DNA of 64,000 nucleotides from Methylorubrum aminovorans (lineage in GTDB: Bacteria > Pseudomonadota > Alphaproteobacteria > Rhizobiales > Beijerinckiaceae). Of the stretch, positions 49,595 to 59,741 are shown in pieces. A program made the translations under genes and the position numbers. Below the pieces are notes generated by a model, which was given only the letters and a program-made list of their open reading frames with translations, did no database searches and was not told where the DNA came from. Numbering within the stretch: the stretch's first letter is position 1; every line of letters begins with the position of its first letter. Location: positions 1 to 64,000 of the forward strand of contig NZ_BPRC01000001.1 in the NCBI RefSeq assembly GCF_022179725.1, given 5' to 3'.

Positions 49595-52177
49595 TCAAAA
49601 CTGCCGCAGGTAGGGTGCCGGCTTCTGCCCGAGGATGCGCCATGTCCCCGCGAGCCCGGCCCCGATCGCGAAGATAACGGCGAACGCGGCCACTGCCAGC
49701 GCCCCGGCGGCATCGGGTGCGAAATCGAGGCGCATGACGCGGGAGACGATGACCCAGCCCGCGGCCGAACCGGCCAGGATGCCGAAGAAGGCGGTGGCGA
49801 GCCCCAGTGCGCCGTATTCGAGGGCGTAGGCCGAGAGCAGGCGCATCCGCGTGGCGCCGAGCACCTTCAGCACCACCGCGTCGTAGAGACGGGCGCGGTG
49901 GCCGGCGGCGAGCGCGCCGGCGAGCACCAGCAGGCTCGCCAGCACGGCGACGACGCTGGCGCCGCGGATCGCGAGCACAAGCTTGTGGACGAGGTCGTTG
50001 ACCGCCTCCAGCGCATCCTTCACCCGCACGCTCGTCACCGAGGGAAAGGCTTTTGCCGCGTCGCGCACCACCTCCGCCTCCAGCTTCGGGTCGGGCCCGT
50101 CGGGCAGGGTCAGGGTGGCGAGATCGGCGTGCGGCGCACCCCGGAAGGTGCCGGGCGAGAATACCATCACGAAGTTGATGCCGAGCGAGCGCCACTCGAT
50201 CTTGCGCAGGTTGGCGATCCGAGCGGTGATCGAACGACCGAGCACGTTCACCGTGATCGTGCTGCCGACCTTGAGCCCGAGTGAGCGCGCCAGCTCGACA
50301 TCGAAGGAGACGAGCGGCTTGCGACCCTCTTCCTCGTTCCACCACGTGCCTTCGATGATCGACGAGCCGTCGGGTGGCGTCTCGGCGTAGGTGATGCCCC
50401 GGTCGCCATCGAGAACCCAGGCGGCATCTTCCGGCGGCTTGATCTGGCCGGCCGGCACGCCGTTCAGCGCGGTGATGCGGCCGCGCATCATCGGCACCCG
50501 CTCGATCTTGGCATTCGGCGCATGCGCCCCGAGAAAAGCCGAGAAGGCCTCCGCGTCGCGCGAGGGCACGTCGAGGAAGAACAGGCTCGGGGCGCGGCCC
50601 GGCAGCGAGCTTTCGAGCGCGCGGGTGATGTTGCTGTCGATGGCGCTGAGCGTCACCAAGAGCGTCGTGCCGAGGCCGAGCGAGAGCACCACCGCCGGGG
50701 TCAGGGCGCCCGGGCGGTGGAGGTTGGCGAGCGCCATGCGCGGCACCATGCCCTTCGGCCGGGGCAGGCGGGCGGCCAGCGCCATCAGGCCCGTGGCGAC
50801 AAGGCGCAGGGCCCCGAAGGCGAGGGCTGCCGCCGCCATGAAGATCAGCGCGACCTTGCGGTCGAAGGCGGTGAACAGGGCCAGACCGGCGAGCGCGAGC
50901 AGGGCGGCGGCGAGCACGGCGAGATAGCGCCAGCGCGGCCGGCGCGCGGACGGATCGACGGCATCGCGAAACAGCCCGGCGACGGAGATGTCGTGGGCGC
51001 GCCCCAGCGGCAGGATCGCGAAGGCGAGCGCGGTCAGCAGCCCGTAGGCGCCTGCCAGGGCGAGGCGGGCCGGGGCGATCTCGGGGTTGAGCGGCAGCGG
51101 AAGCTGGTCGCGCAGCGCCAGATCGAGCCCGAATGGTAGGGCCGCACCGATGAAGAGGCCGAGCACGGTGCTGATGGCGGCGATCAGCATCACCTGGATC
51201 AGATAGAGCCCGACCACCTGCGAGCCCGGCGCGCCGACGCTCTTGAGGGTGGCGATGGAGGCCTGCTTGCCGTCGACGAAGGCGCGCACGGCATTGGCCA
51301 CCCCGACCCCGCCGACGATGAGCGCGGTGAGCCCGACGAGCGTCAGGAATTGCGTGAAGCGCTCGATACCCTTGGCGAAGCGCGGGTCGGCGTTGTCGCG
51401 CGCGCGCATCTCGAATCCGGCTTCCGGCAGGGCCTTCTGCACCGCCGCGTTGACGGCGGTCAGGCGGGCGTCGTCGGCCTGCGGCAGTTGCAGGCGGTAG
51501 CTGAAGCGATTGAGGCTGCCGGGCTGGACCAGGCCGGTGGCGCGCAAGGCGCTGAGCGAGACGAGCAGGCGCGGCCCGAAGCCGATGCCCGAGCCGATCC
51601 GGTCGGGCTCGGAGACGAGGGCGGCGCGGATCTCGATCGGAAAACCGCCGAGCGTCACCCGCTCGCCGACCTTGAGCCCGAGGCGGGTCAGCAGGGCCGG
51701 GTCGGCCACCGCGCCGTAGACGCCGTCCCGCTCGGCGATGAGCGTCTGGACCGGCGCTGGCGGATCGGTCTCGACCGTGCCGACCGCCGGATAGCTCGGA
51801 TCGACCGCCTTCAGCTCGACCAAGGCCGCGCCGCCGTCACCGGCCACCGCCATCGCCCGCAGGCTCGCTACCTCCGAGATCGGCGCTTGGCTCTCAAGGG
51901 CGGCGCGCTCGGCCGGCGTCGCCTCGCGGTTGATCAGGCTGTAGGTGATGTCGCCGCCCAGGATCCGCCGCCCCTCGCGCCCGAGCCCTCCGGAGAGCGA
52001 GGCGGCGATCGAGGTGACGCCGCTGATCGCGGCCACACCCAGCGCGATACAGGCGATGAACACGCGGAAGCCGGCGAGTCCCCCGCGCAGCTCGCGCAAC
52101 GCCAACCTCAAAGTCAGCGGCAGCCGGGAGGACGGGGCCGGCTTCGGTCGATCCGGCTGGGACAGCGTGCCGTGCAT
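49595..52177 (-). CDS. FtsX-like ABC transporter permease (YbbP-like)
   Basis: 860 residues. N-terminal TM segment after residue ~35 (AGFRVFIACIALGVAAISGV), periplasmic MacB-like domain (about 60-250), first FtsX domain (about 260-400), second periplasmic domain (about 470-700) and second FtsX domain (about 715-860, e.g. GASVVAVLASLLVLAGALAA). This is the double-module YbbP architecture, whose ATPase YbbA is normally the neighbouring gene. No ATPase lies on either side here. It is 142 bp downstream of a histidine kinase gene on the same strand. Substrate unknown. Confidence 0.9.
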   Translation of the reverse strand: MHGTLSQPDRPKPAPSSRLPLTLRLALRELRGGLAGFRVFIACIALGVAAISGVTSIAASLSGGLGREGRRILGGDITYSLINREATPAERAALESQAPISEVASLRAMAVAGDGGAALVELKAVDPSYPAVGTVETDPPAPVQTLIAERDGVYGAVADPALLTRLGLKVGERVTLGGFPIEIRAALVSEPDRIGSGIGFGPRLLVSLSALRATGLVQPGSLNRFSYRLQLPQADDARLTAVNAAVQKALPEAGFEMRARDNADPRFAKGIERFTQFLTLVGLTALIVGGVGVANAVRAFVDGKQASIATLKSVGAPGSQVVGLYLIQVMLIAAISTVLGLFIGAALPFGLDLALRDQLPLPLNPEIAPARLALAGAYGLLTALAFAILPLGRAHDISVAGLFRDAVDPSARRPRWRYLAVLAAALLALAGLALFTAFDRKVALIFMAAAALAFGALRLVATGLMALAARLPRPKGMVPRMALANLHRPGALTPAVVLSLGLGTTLLVTLSAIDSNITRALESSLPGRAPSLFFLDVPSRDAEAFSAFLGAHAPNAKIERVPMMRGRITALNGVPAGQIKPPEDAAWVLDGDRGITYAETPPDGSSIIEGTWWNEEEGRKPLVSFDVELARSLGLKVGSTITVNVLGRSITARIANLRKIEWRSLGINFVMVFSPGTFRGAPHADLATLTLPDGPDPKLEAEVVRDAAKAFPSVTSVRVKDALEAVNDLVHKLVLAIRGASVVAVLASLLVLAGALAAGHRARLYDAVVLKVLGATRMRLLSAYALEYGALGLATAFFGILAGSAAGWVIVSRVMRLDFAPDAAGALAVAAFAVIFAIGAGLAGTWRILGQKPAPYLRQF

Positions 52178-52319
52178 CGGGACTCGTGCGTTTCGTCGCC
52201 GGTCGGGCCGGCCAAGCCTATCTGGTGCAAGCCAATCTGGTCATTGGCGCGGCCGGCGCAACTGCCCGCACCGCCGCATCGGGATGACGCGGGCGGGATG
52301 GCACGGGGCCGCGGCAGGG

Positions 52320-53735
52320 TTACGGCACGGCCGCGGGAAGCTCGATCGTCACCTGGGTGCCGACGCCCTCCTCGCTCTCGATGGTGATCTGCCCACGCAG
52401 GGTCGAGACCACGAGATTGTAGACGATGTGCAGGCCGAGCCCGGTGCTGCCCTTGTCGCGGCCGGTCGTGAAGAACGGATCGAAGATGCGCTGCAGGTTC
52501 TCCCGCGGGATTCCGCGCCCGTCGTCCCGCACCACCATCCGGATCTGAGACTCGCCGAGGCGGGTGACGTCGATCGTGAGCGTGCCGGGGCGATCCGCGT
52601 CGAAGGCGTGGACGCTGGCGTTGAGGGCGAGGTTGCTGACGATCTGCGCCAGCGCGCCGGGATAGGAATCGAGCACGATGCCGTCGGGGCAGGCGAGTCG
52701 GACGGCGTGGCCCTTGCGTCGCAGGACCGGATCGAGCGTGCTCATCAGCTCGAAGAGCCAGGACCGGACCTCGAAGCGGCGCCGGTCCTCCGTCGCCTGA
52801 TCGACCGCGACCTGCTTGAAGTTGTGCACCAGATCGGCGGCCCGCGTCAGGTTGGCGAAGACCAAGGCCGCGCCCTCAGCGAGCCGCTCGACGCTCTGCG
52901 TCAGGTCCGAGCGCCGAATCTGCCCGGAGGCGATGGTCCGGCGCAGCCGGGCGAGATCGTGGTCGAAAGCGGTCGAGGTCGTCAGCGCGAGGCCGATGGG
53001 CGTGTTGATCTCGTGCGCCACGCCCGCCACGAGTTGACTCAGCGCGGCGAGCTTCTCGGCCTGGACCAGATGGGCCTGGGCGGCCCGCAATTCGGAGAGC
53101 CGCGCCTCAGAGCGCTCCGTCTCGACCTGCAACTCCTGCGTCGTCCGGAACTGGCGTCGGGCGCGAAACTCGCGGGCCGCGACCCCGTAGAACGAGAGCG
53201 CGTAGGCGGCGCCGAGTTCGGCATTGTTCACCAGCGCCAGACCGGGATTTTCGTGCGCCGCGATCGTCTCGAACAGGGCGAAGCAGGCCCAGGTCAGGAC
53301 GGCGAAGACGGCGAAAGAGGGCACCCGCAGCGGCAGCAGCGTCGAGACGAACAGGATCACCACGATCAGGCCCGCCGCGCCGTGGTCGAAGCTCGGCCGC
53401 AGGAAGACGTAGATCACGCTGAGCACGCAGCCCGGCACGACGCAGTAGACGAGGTAGATCTGTTCCGCGAAGGGTCGGGCACCGGGCCGGGTCAGTAGCA
53501 GGGTCGCGGGCAGCAGAACCAGGATGGCCACGGCGAGCCGGAATGCGGTGGCAACTGCCCAGGCGTCCGGGCTGAGGATCCAGTCCATGGCCGAGAACGA
53601 GCAGTAGACGAAGGCGCCGAGCACCATCGCGGCCTGGGTGCGGCCGAGGTCATGCAGCGTGAAGCTGCGGACGAACGACCGTTCCTCGTCCGGGTTGTCG
53701 AACCGAAGGCCGAGCTGAATCAGCAGCTTGTGCAT
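52320..53735 (-). CDS. Membrane-bound sensor histidine kinase
   Basis: 471 residues from the ATG at 53735. Six membrane helices (about 36-185, e.g. [20 protein letters not shown]) form the sensor; a coiled-coil-like stretch [20 protein letters not shown] (197-216) leads to the HisKA with His241 in [14 protein letters not shown]. HATPase_c: [52 protein letters not shown] is the box of HPK4-type kinases. Response regulator absent nearby. Convergent with none; next gene on the plus strand starts 150 bp upstream of it. Confidence 0.9.
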   Translation of the reverse strand: MHKLLIQLGLRFDNPDEERSFVRSFTLHDLGRTQAAMVLGAFVYCSFSAMDWILSPDAWAVATAFRLAVAILVLLPATLLLTRPGARPFAEQIYLVYCVVPGCVLSVIYVFLRPSFDHGAAGLIVVILFVSTLLPLRVPSFAVFAVLTWACFALFETIAAHENPGLALVNNAELGAAYALSFYGVAAREFRARRQFRTTQELQVETERSEARLSELRAAQAHLVQAEKLAALSQLVAGVAHEINTPIGLALTTSTAFDHDLARLRRTIASGQIRRSDLTQSVERLAEGAALVFANLTRAADLVHNFKQVAVDQATEDRRRFEVRSWLFELMSTLDPVLRRKGHAVRLACPDGIVLDSYPGALAQIVSNLALNASVHAFDADRPGTLTIDVTRLGESQIRMVVRDDGRGIPRENLQRIFDPFFTTGRDKGSTGLGLHIVYNLVVSTLRGQITIESEEGVGTQVTIELPAAVP

Positions 53736-53885
53736 CGGCTCAGAGCTATACGCCGACAGCGGGCGCGGGCGACGCGAAACCTGATCCGTACCGTGCCTAT
53801 CCCCAATCCTTCGACGCGTCCGAGCGTCCCAGGACCCTTCCAAGGTCCGGCGGCAGCCGCTACACCGTCAGCCCTTCGGTCCGCC

Positions 53886-54653
53886 ATGCATCGGAAGCCA
53901 GCCGTGTCGTCCCTGCGCCTGGGCGTGAACATCGATCACGTCGCCACCGTCCGCAACGCCCGCGGCGGGTTCGCGCCCGATCCGGTGCGCGCCGCCCATG
54001 AGGCCGTGGCGGCGGGCGCCGACGGGATCACCGCGCATTTGCGCGAGGATCGCCGCCATATCCGCGACGCCGACATCGCGGCGCTGCGGAAGCTGCCGGT
54101 GCCGCTCAACCTCGAAATGGCGGCGACCGACGAGATGGTTGGCATCGCGCTCGCCACGCGGCCGCACGCCGCTTGCCTCGTGCCGGAGAAGCGCGAGGAG
54201 CGCACCACCGAGGGCGGCCTCGACATCATCGCCGGACGCGCGCACTTGGCCCCGCGCATCGCGATCCTGGCGGAAGCCGGCATTCGCGTCTCGCTGTTCG
54301 TCGAGCCAGACGAGGCGGTGATGGACGCCGCCCACGCGCTGTGCGCGCCCGTGGTCGAGCTGCATACCGGCTCCTATTGCGAGGCAGTGATCGAGGGCGA
54401 CGAGGCCCGAATCGCCCGCGAACTCGACCGGATCGTGCGCGCCAGCGCCCACGGTGCCGCGCTCGGCCTCGAGATCCATGCCGGCCACGGCCTGACCGTC
54501 GAGAGTGTCGGCCCGGTGGCGGCCCTTGCGCAGATCCGCGAGCTGAATATCGGCCATGCGCTGATCGCCGAGGCGATCTTCGTCGGCCTGCGGCAGGCGG
54601 TCCACGACATGCGCGCGGCGATGGACCGGGCGCGGCGGCAGGCTGAGCCGTGA
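53886..54653 (+). CDS. pdxJ: Pyridoxine 5'-phosphate synthase
   Basis: 255 residues from the ATG at 53886, with [19 protein letters not shown] near 10-28; the open frame begins earlier but without homology. Condenses DXP with aminoacetone-3-phosphate in vitamin B6 synthesis. [13 protein letters not shown] (phosphate/substrate contacts), [42 protein letters not shown] and [16 protein letters not shown] are all intact. First gene of pdxJ-acpS-lepB-rnc-era. Confidence 0.96.
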   Translation: MHRKPAVSSLRLGVNIDHVATVRNARGGFAPDPVRAAHEAVAAGADGITAHLREDRRHIRDADIAALRKLPVPLNLEMAATDEMVGIALATRPHAACLVPEKREERTTEGGLDIIAGRAHLAPRIAILAEAGIRVSLFVEPDEAVMDAAHALCAPVVELHTGSYCEAVIEGDEARIARELDRIVRASAHGAALGLEIHAGHGLTVESVGPVAALAQIRELNIGHALIAEAIFVGLRQAVHDMRAAMDRARRQAEP

Positions 54654-55060
54654 TCCTCGGTATCGGCACCGATCTCTGCGACATCCGCCGGATCGCGTCC
54701 TCGCTCGAACGCTTCGGCGATCGCTTCACCCACCGCGTCTTCACCGATGGCGAGCGGGCGAAATGCGACCGGCGCGCCGCCCGCGCGCCCTCTTACGCCC
54801 GGCGCTTCGCGGCCAAAGAGGCCTGCGCCAAGGCGCTCGGCACCGGCATGAGCCAGGGCGTGTTCTGGCGCGACATGGAGGTGGTCAACCTGCCCAGCGG
54901 CCAGCCGACCCTGAACCTGACCGGAGGTGCGCGGGAACACCTCGCCCGCATGGTGCCGCAGGGGTACGAGGCGCGCCTCCACCTCACCCTCACCGACGAG
55001 CCGCCCCTGGCGCAAGCCTTCGTGATTATTGAGGCCGTGCCCCTCGCAACACCGTCATAG
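54650..55060 (+). CDS. acpS: Holo-[acyl-carrier-protein] synthase
   Basis: 136 residues from a GTG that overlaps the pdxJ stop (GTGA). Transfers 4'-phosphopantetheine to [17 protein letters not shown] with Asp8, FTDGERAKC, and [16 protein letters not shown] with the metal-binding Glu. Fully consistent with AcpS length and conserved order. Confidence 0.96.
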   Translation: MILGIGTDLCDIRRIASSLERFGDRFTHRVFTDGERAKCDRRAARAPSYARRFAAKEACAKALGTGMSQGVFWRDMEVVNLPSGQPTLNLTGGAREHLARMVPQGYEARLHLTLTDEPPLAQAFVIIEAVPLATPS

Positions 55061-55225
55061 ATCGCGGCATCGGCCCCGGCATCGGCTTTTGCGGTTCCAT
55101 ACGCCTCCATCCTCCGCGTTGCGGGGCGGCGCGGCTTAGTCTAGACCCGCCGCCCAGCACGACAGTCCACCGGCCCATGGGCAGCGGCTGCCGAACGACA
55201 CGGCGGGGCCGGAGGCACACCACTC

Positions 55226-56032
55226 ATGGATACAGGACAAGCGCGCGTGGACCGCGAGGGCAAGACGGAGATCCGGACGGCCGAGCCCGGAACCTGGGCC
55301 AGCATCCGGGAAACCGTGAAGGTCGGCGTTCAGGCGCTGCTGATCGCGCTCGTGGTGCGGACGCTGCTGTTCCAGCCGTTCAACATCCCCTCGGGCTCGC
55401 TGATCCCGACGCTCCTGATCGGCGATTACCTGTTCGTCTCGAAATACACCTACGGCTACTCGAAATACTCGCTGCCGCTGTCCGAGTACCTGCCGTTCCA
55501 GGCGCATGGCCGGGTCTGGGCAGCCGAGCCGAAGCGCGGCGATATCGCCGTGTTCAAGCTGCCAAAAGACAACGCGACCGACTACATCAAGCGGGTGATC
55601 GGCCTGCCTGGCGACAAGATCCAGGTGGTCGACGGTGTGCTCAACATCAACGGCAAGCCGGTCAAGCGCGAGCGCATCGCCGATTACGAGACGCTCGACG
55701 CCTTCGACCAAGTGGTGAAGGTGCCGCAATACATGGAGACGCTGCCGGGCGGCGTGACGCACCGGGTGATCGAGCGCGACGGCGATCGCGGCTTCTGGGA
55801 CAACACGGTGGTCTACACGGTGCCGGCCGGCCACTTCTTCATGATGGGCGACAACCGCGACAACTCGACCGATTCGCGCGACCTCGCCAGCGTCGGCTAC
55901 GTGCCGTTCGAGAACTTCGTCGGCCGGGCCGAGATGATCTTCTTCTCCATCGACGAGCGCACGCCCGCCTGGCAGCTCTGGCGCTGGCCTTCGGATGTGC
56001 GCTGGAGCCGCATCTTCTCGACGATCCACTGA
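55226..56032 (+). CDS. lepB: Signal peptidase I
   Basis: 268 residues. One membrane anchor (about 33-50, VGVQALLIALVVRTLLF), catalytic Ser58 in IPSGSLIPTL and Lys122 in YIKRVIGLPGD, then GHFFMMGDNRDNSTDSR. Position after the Ser is Leu rather than the usual Met. Cleaves signal peptides at the periplasmic face. Preceded by a 165-bp gap after acpS; its stop is one base from the GTG of rnc. Confidence 0.95.
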   Translation: MDTGQARVDREGKTEIRTAEPGTWASIRETVKVGVQALLIALVVRTLLFQPFNIPSGSLIPTLLIGDYLFVSKYTYGYSKYSLPLSEYLPFQAHGRVWAAEPKRGDIAVFKLPKDNATDYIKRVIGLPGDKIQVVDGVLNINGKPVKRERIADYETLDAFDQVVKVPQYMETLPGGVTHRVIERDGDRGFWDNTVVYTVPAGHFFMMGDNRDNSTDSRDLASVGYVPFENFVGRAEMIFFSIDERTPAWQLWRWPSDVRWSRIFSTIH

Positions 56033-56033
56033 T

Positions 56034-56825
56034 GTGACGAACAAGCAGACCCCGACGGGCGACGCCGACACTCCGACTTCCTTATCCAGCCGCGCCCGGC
56101 GCGCGCACCGCCCGCGGCCGAGTCTCGCCGTGCTCGAAGAGCGCATCGGCCACGTCTTCGCCGACCCCACCCTGCTGCCGCTCGCGCTCACCCATGTGAG
56201 CAAGGCCGGCCAGTCGGGCCGTGTCGGCAGCTACCAGCGCCTCGAATTCCTGGGCGACCGGGTGCTCGGACTCGCGGTGGCCGAGACGCTGTACCGGGCA
56301 CTGCCCGATGCGGAGGAGGGCGAGCTGTCGCGCCGCCTCGCCGGGCTCGTGCGGCGCGAGACCTGCGCCGCGGTGGCCGAGGCTTGGGAGGTCGGACCGC
56401 ATCTCAATCTTGGCCCCGGCGAGATCCAGACCGGCGGCCGGCGCAACCAGACCATCCTGGCCGATGTCTGCGAGGCAATCCTCGGCGCGGTGTTTCTCGA
56501 TGCCGGCTACGAGGCGACCCGGGCGATCGTGCAGCGCGCCTTCCGCCCCGGCGAGGAGACCGCCGCACCGCGCGGGCGCGACGCGAAATCGGCCTTGCAG
56601 GAATGGGCGATGGCGCGCAGCCTCGCGATCCCCGTCTACGAAGTGGTGGAGCGTTCCGGTCCCGACCACGCGCCGGTCTTCCGGATCGCGGTGCGGGTCG
56701 AAGGTATTGAACCGGGATACGGCGAAGGCGCCTCGAAGCGCGTGGCGGAGCAGGAAGCGGCTCGTGCCGTCCTCGCCCGCGAGAAGATCGGCGGGACACA
56801 AGGACAGGATGGATCAGGTGGTTAG
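56034..56825 (+). CDS. rnc: Ribonuclease III
   Basis: 263 residues from a GTG one base after the lepB stop; the first ~30 residues are hydrophilic and extend past E. coli Rnc. Signature QRLEFLGDRVLGLAVAETLY with Glu71 and Asp75; second acidic site VCEAILGAVFLDAGYEA. C-terminal dsRBD SALQEWAMARSLAIPVYEVV ... ASKRVAEQEAARAVLA. Processes rRNA and double-stranded RNA. Cytoplasmic. Same operon as era, which follows 20 bp later. Confidence 0.95.
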   Translation: MTNKQTPTGDADTPTSLSSRARRAHRPRPSLAVLEERIGHVFADPTLLPLALTHVSKAGQSGRVGSYQRLEFLGDRVLGLAVAETLYRALPDAEEGELSRRLAGLVRRETCAAVAEAWEVGPHLNLGPGEIQTGGRRNQTILADVCEAILGAVFLDAGYEATRAIVQRAFRPGEETAAPRGRDAKSALQEWAMARSLAIPVYEVVERSGPDHAPVFRIAVRVEGIEPGYGEGASKRVAEQEAARAVLAREKIGGTQGQDGSGG

Positions 56826-56845
56826 GTCGCGAATGGTCGGATCGA

Positions 56846-57790
56846 ATGTCTGAGAACGAGCCGGAACACGAGACGGACGAAGGTGTCCGGCCGCAGGAGA
56901 CGCGGGCGGGCTTCGTCGCGCTGATCGGCGTGCCGAATGCCGGCAAGTCGACCCTGCTGAACGCGCTGGTCGGTGCCAAGGTCTCGATCGTGTCCCGAAA
57001 GGTCCAGACGACGCGGGCGCTGGTGCGCGGCATCGTCATGGAGGGCGACGCGCAGATCGTGCTGGTAGACACCCCCGGCATCTTCGCGCCCAAGCGCCGC
57101 CTCGACCGGGCGATGGTGCATTCGGCCTGGAGCGGCGCGGCCGATGCCGACGCGGTCTGCCTGCTGGTCGATGCCCGCAAGGGGGCGGATGAGGAGGTCG
57201 AGACCATCCTGCGCCGCCTGCCCGAGGTGAAGCGGCCGAAAATCCTGATCCTCAACAAGATCGACTTGATCGCCCGCGAGCGCTTGCTCGAACTGGTGGC
57301 CAAGCTCAACGCGATGGTGCCGTTCGAGGACACCTTCCTGATCTCGGCGCTCAACGGCGACGGCGTCGCCGACCTGCGCAAGGCGCTGGCCGCCCGGATG
57401 CCGCCCGGCCCCTGGCTCTACCCGGAAGACCAGATCTCGGACGCGCCGCTGCGGATGCTCGCTGCCGAGATCACGCGCGAAAAGATCTACGATCGGCTCC
57501 ACGAGGAGCTGCCCTACCGCTCCACCGTCGAGACCGACCAGTGGCAGGTGCGGCCCGACGGCTCGGTGCGGATCGAGCAGACCATCTTCGTCGAGCGCGA
57601 GAGCCAGCGCTCGATCGTGCTCGGCAAAGGCGGCCAGACCATCAAGGCGATCGGGCAGGCCGCCCGCATCGAGATTGCCGAGGTCGCCGAGGCCAAGGTC
57701 CACCTGTTCCTGCACGTGAAGGTTCGCGAGAACTGGGCCGACGACCCCGCGCGCTATCGCGAGATGGGGCTCGAATTCCCGACCGGCTGA
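56846..57790 (+). CDS. era: Ribosome-assembly GTPase Era
   Basis: 314 residues. GTPase motifs: G1 GVPNAGKST (about 30-38), G3 DTPG, G4 NKID, G5 SAL, then the KH domain GKGGQTIKAIGQAARIEIAE that binds 16S rRNA 3' end. Usual rnc-era order. Complete, with LFLHVKVRENWADDPARYREMG before the stop. Confidence 0.97.
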   Translation: MSENEPEHETDEGVRPQETRAGFVALIGVPNAGKSTLLNALVGAKVSIVSRKVQTTRALVRGIVMEGDAQIVLVDTPGIFAPKRRLDRAMVHSAWSGAADADAVCLLVDARKGADEEVETILRRLPEVKRPKILILNKIDLIARERLLELVAKLNAMVPFEDTFLISALNGDGVADLRKALAARMPPGPWLYPEDQISDAPLRMLAAEITREKIYDRLHEELPYRSTVETDQWQVRPDGSVRIEQTIFVERESQRSIVLGKGGQTIKAIGQAARIEIAEVAEAKVHLFLHVKVRENWADDPARYREMGLEFPTG

Positions 57791-57905
57791 CCGATCTGAG
57801 TGTCTCTCACGAAACTCCCGCCGCGCTGTCCTCGCAAGAGCGAGAACGGTCGGTGACCGGGAGTTTGGTAAGGTACTCTTGAGGTCAGCAGCCTCCCACC
57901 CACCG

Positions 57906-58013
57906 CCTCATCCTGAGGTGCCGCGCAGCGGTCTCGAAGGATCCTCCCGTTCCCCGCGCGATCCCTGGAAGATCCTTCGCGGCCGCCGCTTCGCGTCGGC
58001 ACCTCAGGACGAG
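57906..58013. repeat. Palindromic repeat (CTCATCCTGAGG type) after era
   Basis: CCTCATCCTGAGGTGCC (57906-57922) and GGCACCTCAGGACGAG (57998-58013) are 16-bp inverted repeats with one mismatch, with an internal GGTCTCGAAGGATC / GATCCTTCG pair. Related to the 30547-30608 element. No gene lies in 57791-58066. Confidence 0.7.
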
Positions 58014-58066
58014 ACAGGGGATGGGAGGAATGATGCGGATTGCCGCGGTTCCAATTCCAAGCCTCC

Positions 58067-58993
58067 ATGCCCCAGACCGACCCTGACATCCGAGCCATTC
58101 TCTACAGCCTCCCGCCCGCCGACCTCGCGGCCGTGCCGGACGGCGCTGCCCAGGTCTCGCCGCTGATCCCCGGCTCGGCGCGGCTGGAGGACATCGCCGA
58201 GGCGAGCCTGGAGGCCGCCCTGCTGCTGGCTCCGCCCGGCACGGTGGAGCGGCGATACGTCCTGGCGCTTGCCATTCGCGCCCTGCGGCCCGGCGGGCGG
58301 CTCGTGGCGCTGGCGCCCAAGGACAAGGGCGGCACGCGGCTCGCCAAGGAGCTACGCGGCTTCGGCTGCGCGGTGACCGACGAGCCGCGCCGTCACCACC
58401 GCACCTGCACCGCGACGCGGCCCGAGACGCCCGCCGGCATCGCGGCGGCCATCGAGGCTGGCGCCCCGCGCCACATCGACAACCTCTCGCTCTGCACGCA
58501 GCCCGGCATCTTCTCGTGGGACCGGCTCGACCCCGGCTCCGCCCTGCTGCTGCGCCGCCTGCCAGCGCTCGCGGGGCGCGGCGCCGATCTCGGCTGCGGC
58601 CTCGGCATCCTGGCGCGCGAGGTTCTGAAATCCGAGAAGGTCGCCGCGCTCGCGCTGATCGACATCGACCGCCGCGCGATCGAGATGGCCCGGCGCAATG
58701 TCGGCGATGCGCGGGCCAGCCTGCACTGGGCCGATCTGCGCGGGTCGGAGCCGGCCCTGTCGGGCCTCGATTTCGTCGTCTCCAACCCGCCCTTCCACGA
58801 CGGCGGCGCCGAGGACCAGGCGCTGGGACAGGTCTTCATCGCCCGCGCGGCGGCGGCCCTGCGGCCGGGCGGCACGCTGCATCTCGTGGCCAACGCCCAT
58901 CTCCCCTACGAGGGGCCCCTTCGCGCCGCCTTCCGCACCGTCACACCGGTGGTGACAGAGGGGGGCTACAAGCTGTTCGAGGCGCGCAAATGA
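58067..58993 (+). CDS. rsmC: Class I SAM-dependent methyltransferase, RsmC-like (16S rRNA G1207)
   Basis: 308 residues from the ATG at 58067. Two-domain RsmC form: N-terminal degenerate MT domain (about 1-125) and C-terminal active domain with GADLGCGLGILAREVL (SAM motif I) and the catalytic VVSNPPFHDGG (N-P-P-F). Also IDIDRRAIEMARRN. The closest known role is 16S rRNA G1207 N2-methylation; RlmG is the alternative. Followed at 13 bp by a pseudouridine synthase. Confidence 0.85.
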   Translation: MPQTDPDIRAILYSLPPADLAAVPDGAAQVSPLIPGSARLEDIAEASLEAALLLAPPGTVERRYVLALAIRALRPGGRLVALAPKDKGGTRLAKELRGFGCAVTDEPRRHHRTCTATRPETPAGIAAAIEAGAPRHIDNLSLCTQPGIFSWDRLDPGSALLLRRLPALAGRGADLGCGLGILAREVLKSEKVAALALIDIDRRAIEMARRNVGDARASLHWADLRGSEPALSGLDFVVSNPPFHDGGAEDQALGQVFIARAAAALRPGGTLHLVANAHLPYEGPLRAAFRTVTPVVTEGGYKLFEARK

Positions 58994-59006
58994 TCGAGGC
59001 CCGCAC

Positions 59007-59735
59007 GTGAAGGCGCTCCGCCTCGACCGGCTGCTGGCCAATCTCGGCTACGGCTCGCGCCGGGAGGTCGAGGGGTTGGCCCGCGCCGGGCTCGTCCGCC
59101 TCGAGGGTCAGGCCCTGCGGGACGCCTCGCAGCGCATCCCGCTCGAGCCTGACCTATCCGCCCGAATGACGGTGCAGGGGGAGGCGCTCGATCCGCTGCC
59201 CGGCCTCTGCCTGATGCTGCACAAGCCGCTCGGCGTCACCTGCTCGCACAAGGAGGCGGGGCCGCTGGTCTACGGCCTGCTGCCCGAGCGCTGGCGGCGG
59301 CGCGATCCGGCGCTCTCCACCGTCGGACGCCTCGACAAGGAGACCTCGGGCCTCCTGCTGATGACGGACGACGGCGCGCTGCTGCACCGGATCATCTCGC
59401 CGAAGGCCAAGGTCTCCAAGCGCTACCGGGTGAGCCTGGCCCGCCCGCTCCAGGGCGACGAGGCCGCGATCCTCGCCTCCGGAGCGATGATGCTGGAGGG
59501 CGAGGACAAGCCGCTCCTGCCGGTGGAGATGGAGACGGACGACCCGACCCACTGCACGGTGACCCTGCACGAGGGGCGCTACCATCAGGTGAGGCGGATG
59601 TTCGCCGCCCTCGGCAACCACGTCGATGCGCTCCACCGCGACCGCGTCGGCGGTCTCGCCCTTCCCGCCGACCTGCCGGCGGGAGAGTTCCGCATCCTGG
59701 GCCCCGGCGAGATCGCCACCTTGTTCGAGGGGTAG
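59007..59735 (+). CDS. RsuA/RluB-family rRNA pseudouridine synthase
   Basis: 242 residues from a GTG 13 bp after the methyltransferase stop. N-terminal S4 domain (LRLDRLLANLGYGSRREVEG) and the synthase domain with catalytic Asp in VGRLDKETSGLLLMTDDG and LHEGRYHQVRRMFAALGNHV. The short S4-synthase form is closest to RsuA (16S U516) or RluE; which site is not decided. Complete. Confidence 0.9.
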   Translation: MKALRLDRLLANLGYGSRREVEGLARAGLVRLEGQALRDASQRIPLEPDLSARMTVQGEALDPLPGLCLMLHKPLGVTCSHKEAGPLVYGLLPERWRRRDPALSTVGRLDKETSGLLLMTDDGALLHRIISPKAKVSKRYRVSLARPLQGDEAAILASGAMMLEGEDKPLLPVEMETDDPTHCTVTLHEGRYHQVRRMFAALGNHVDALHRDRVGGLALPADLPAGEFRILGPGEIATLFEG

Positions 59736-59741
59736 AGGCGA

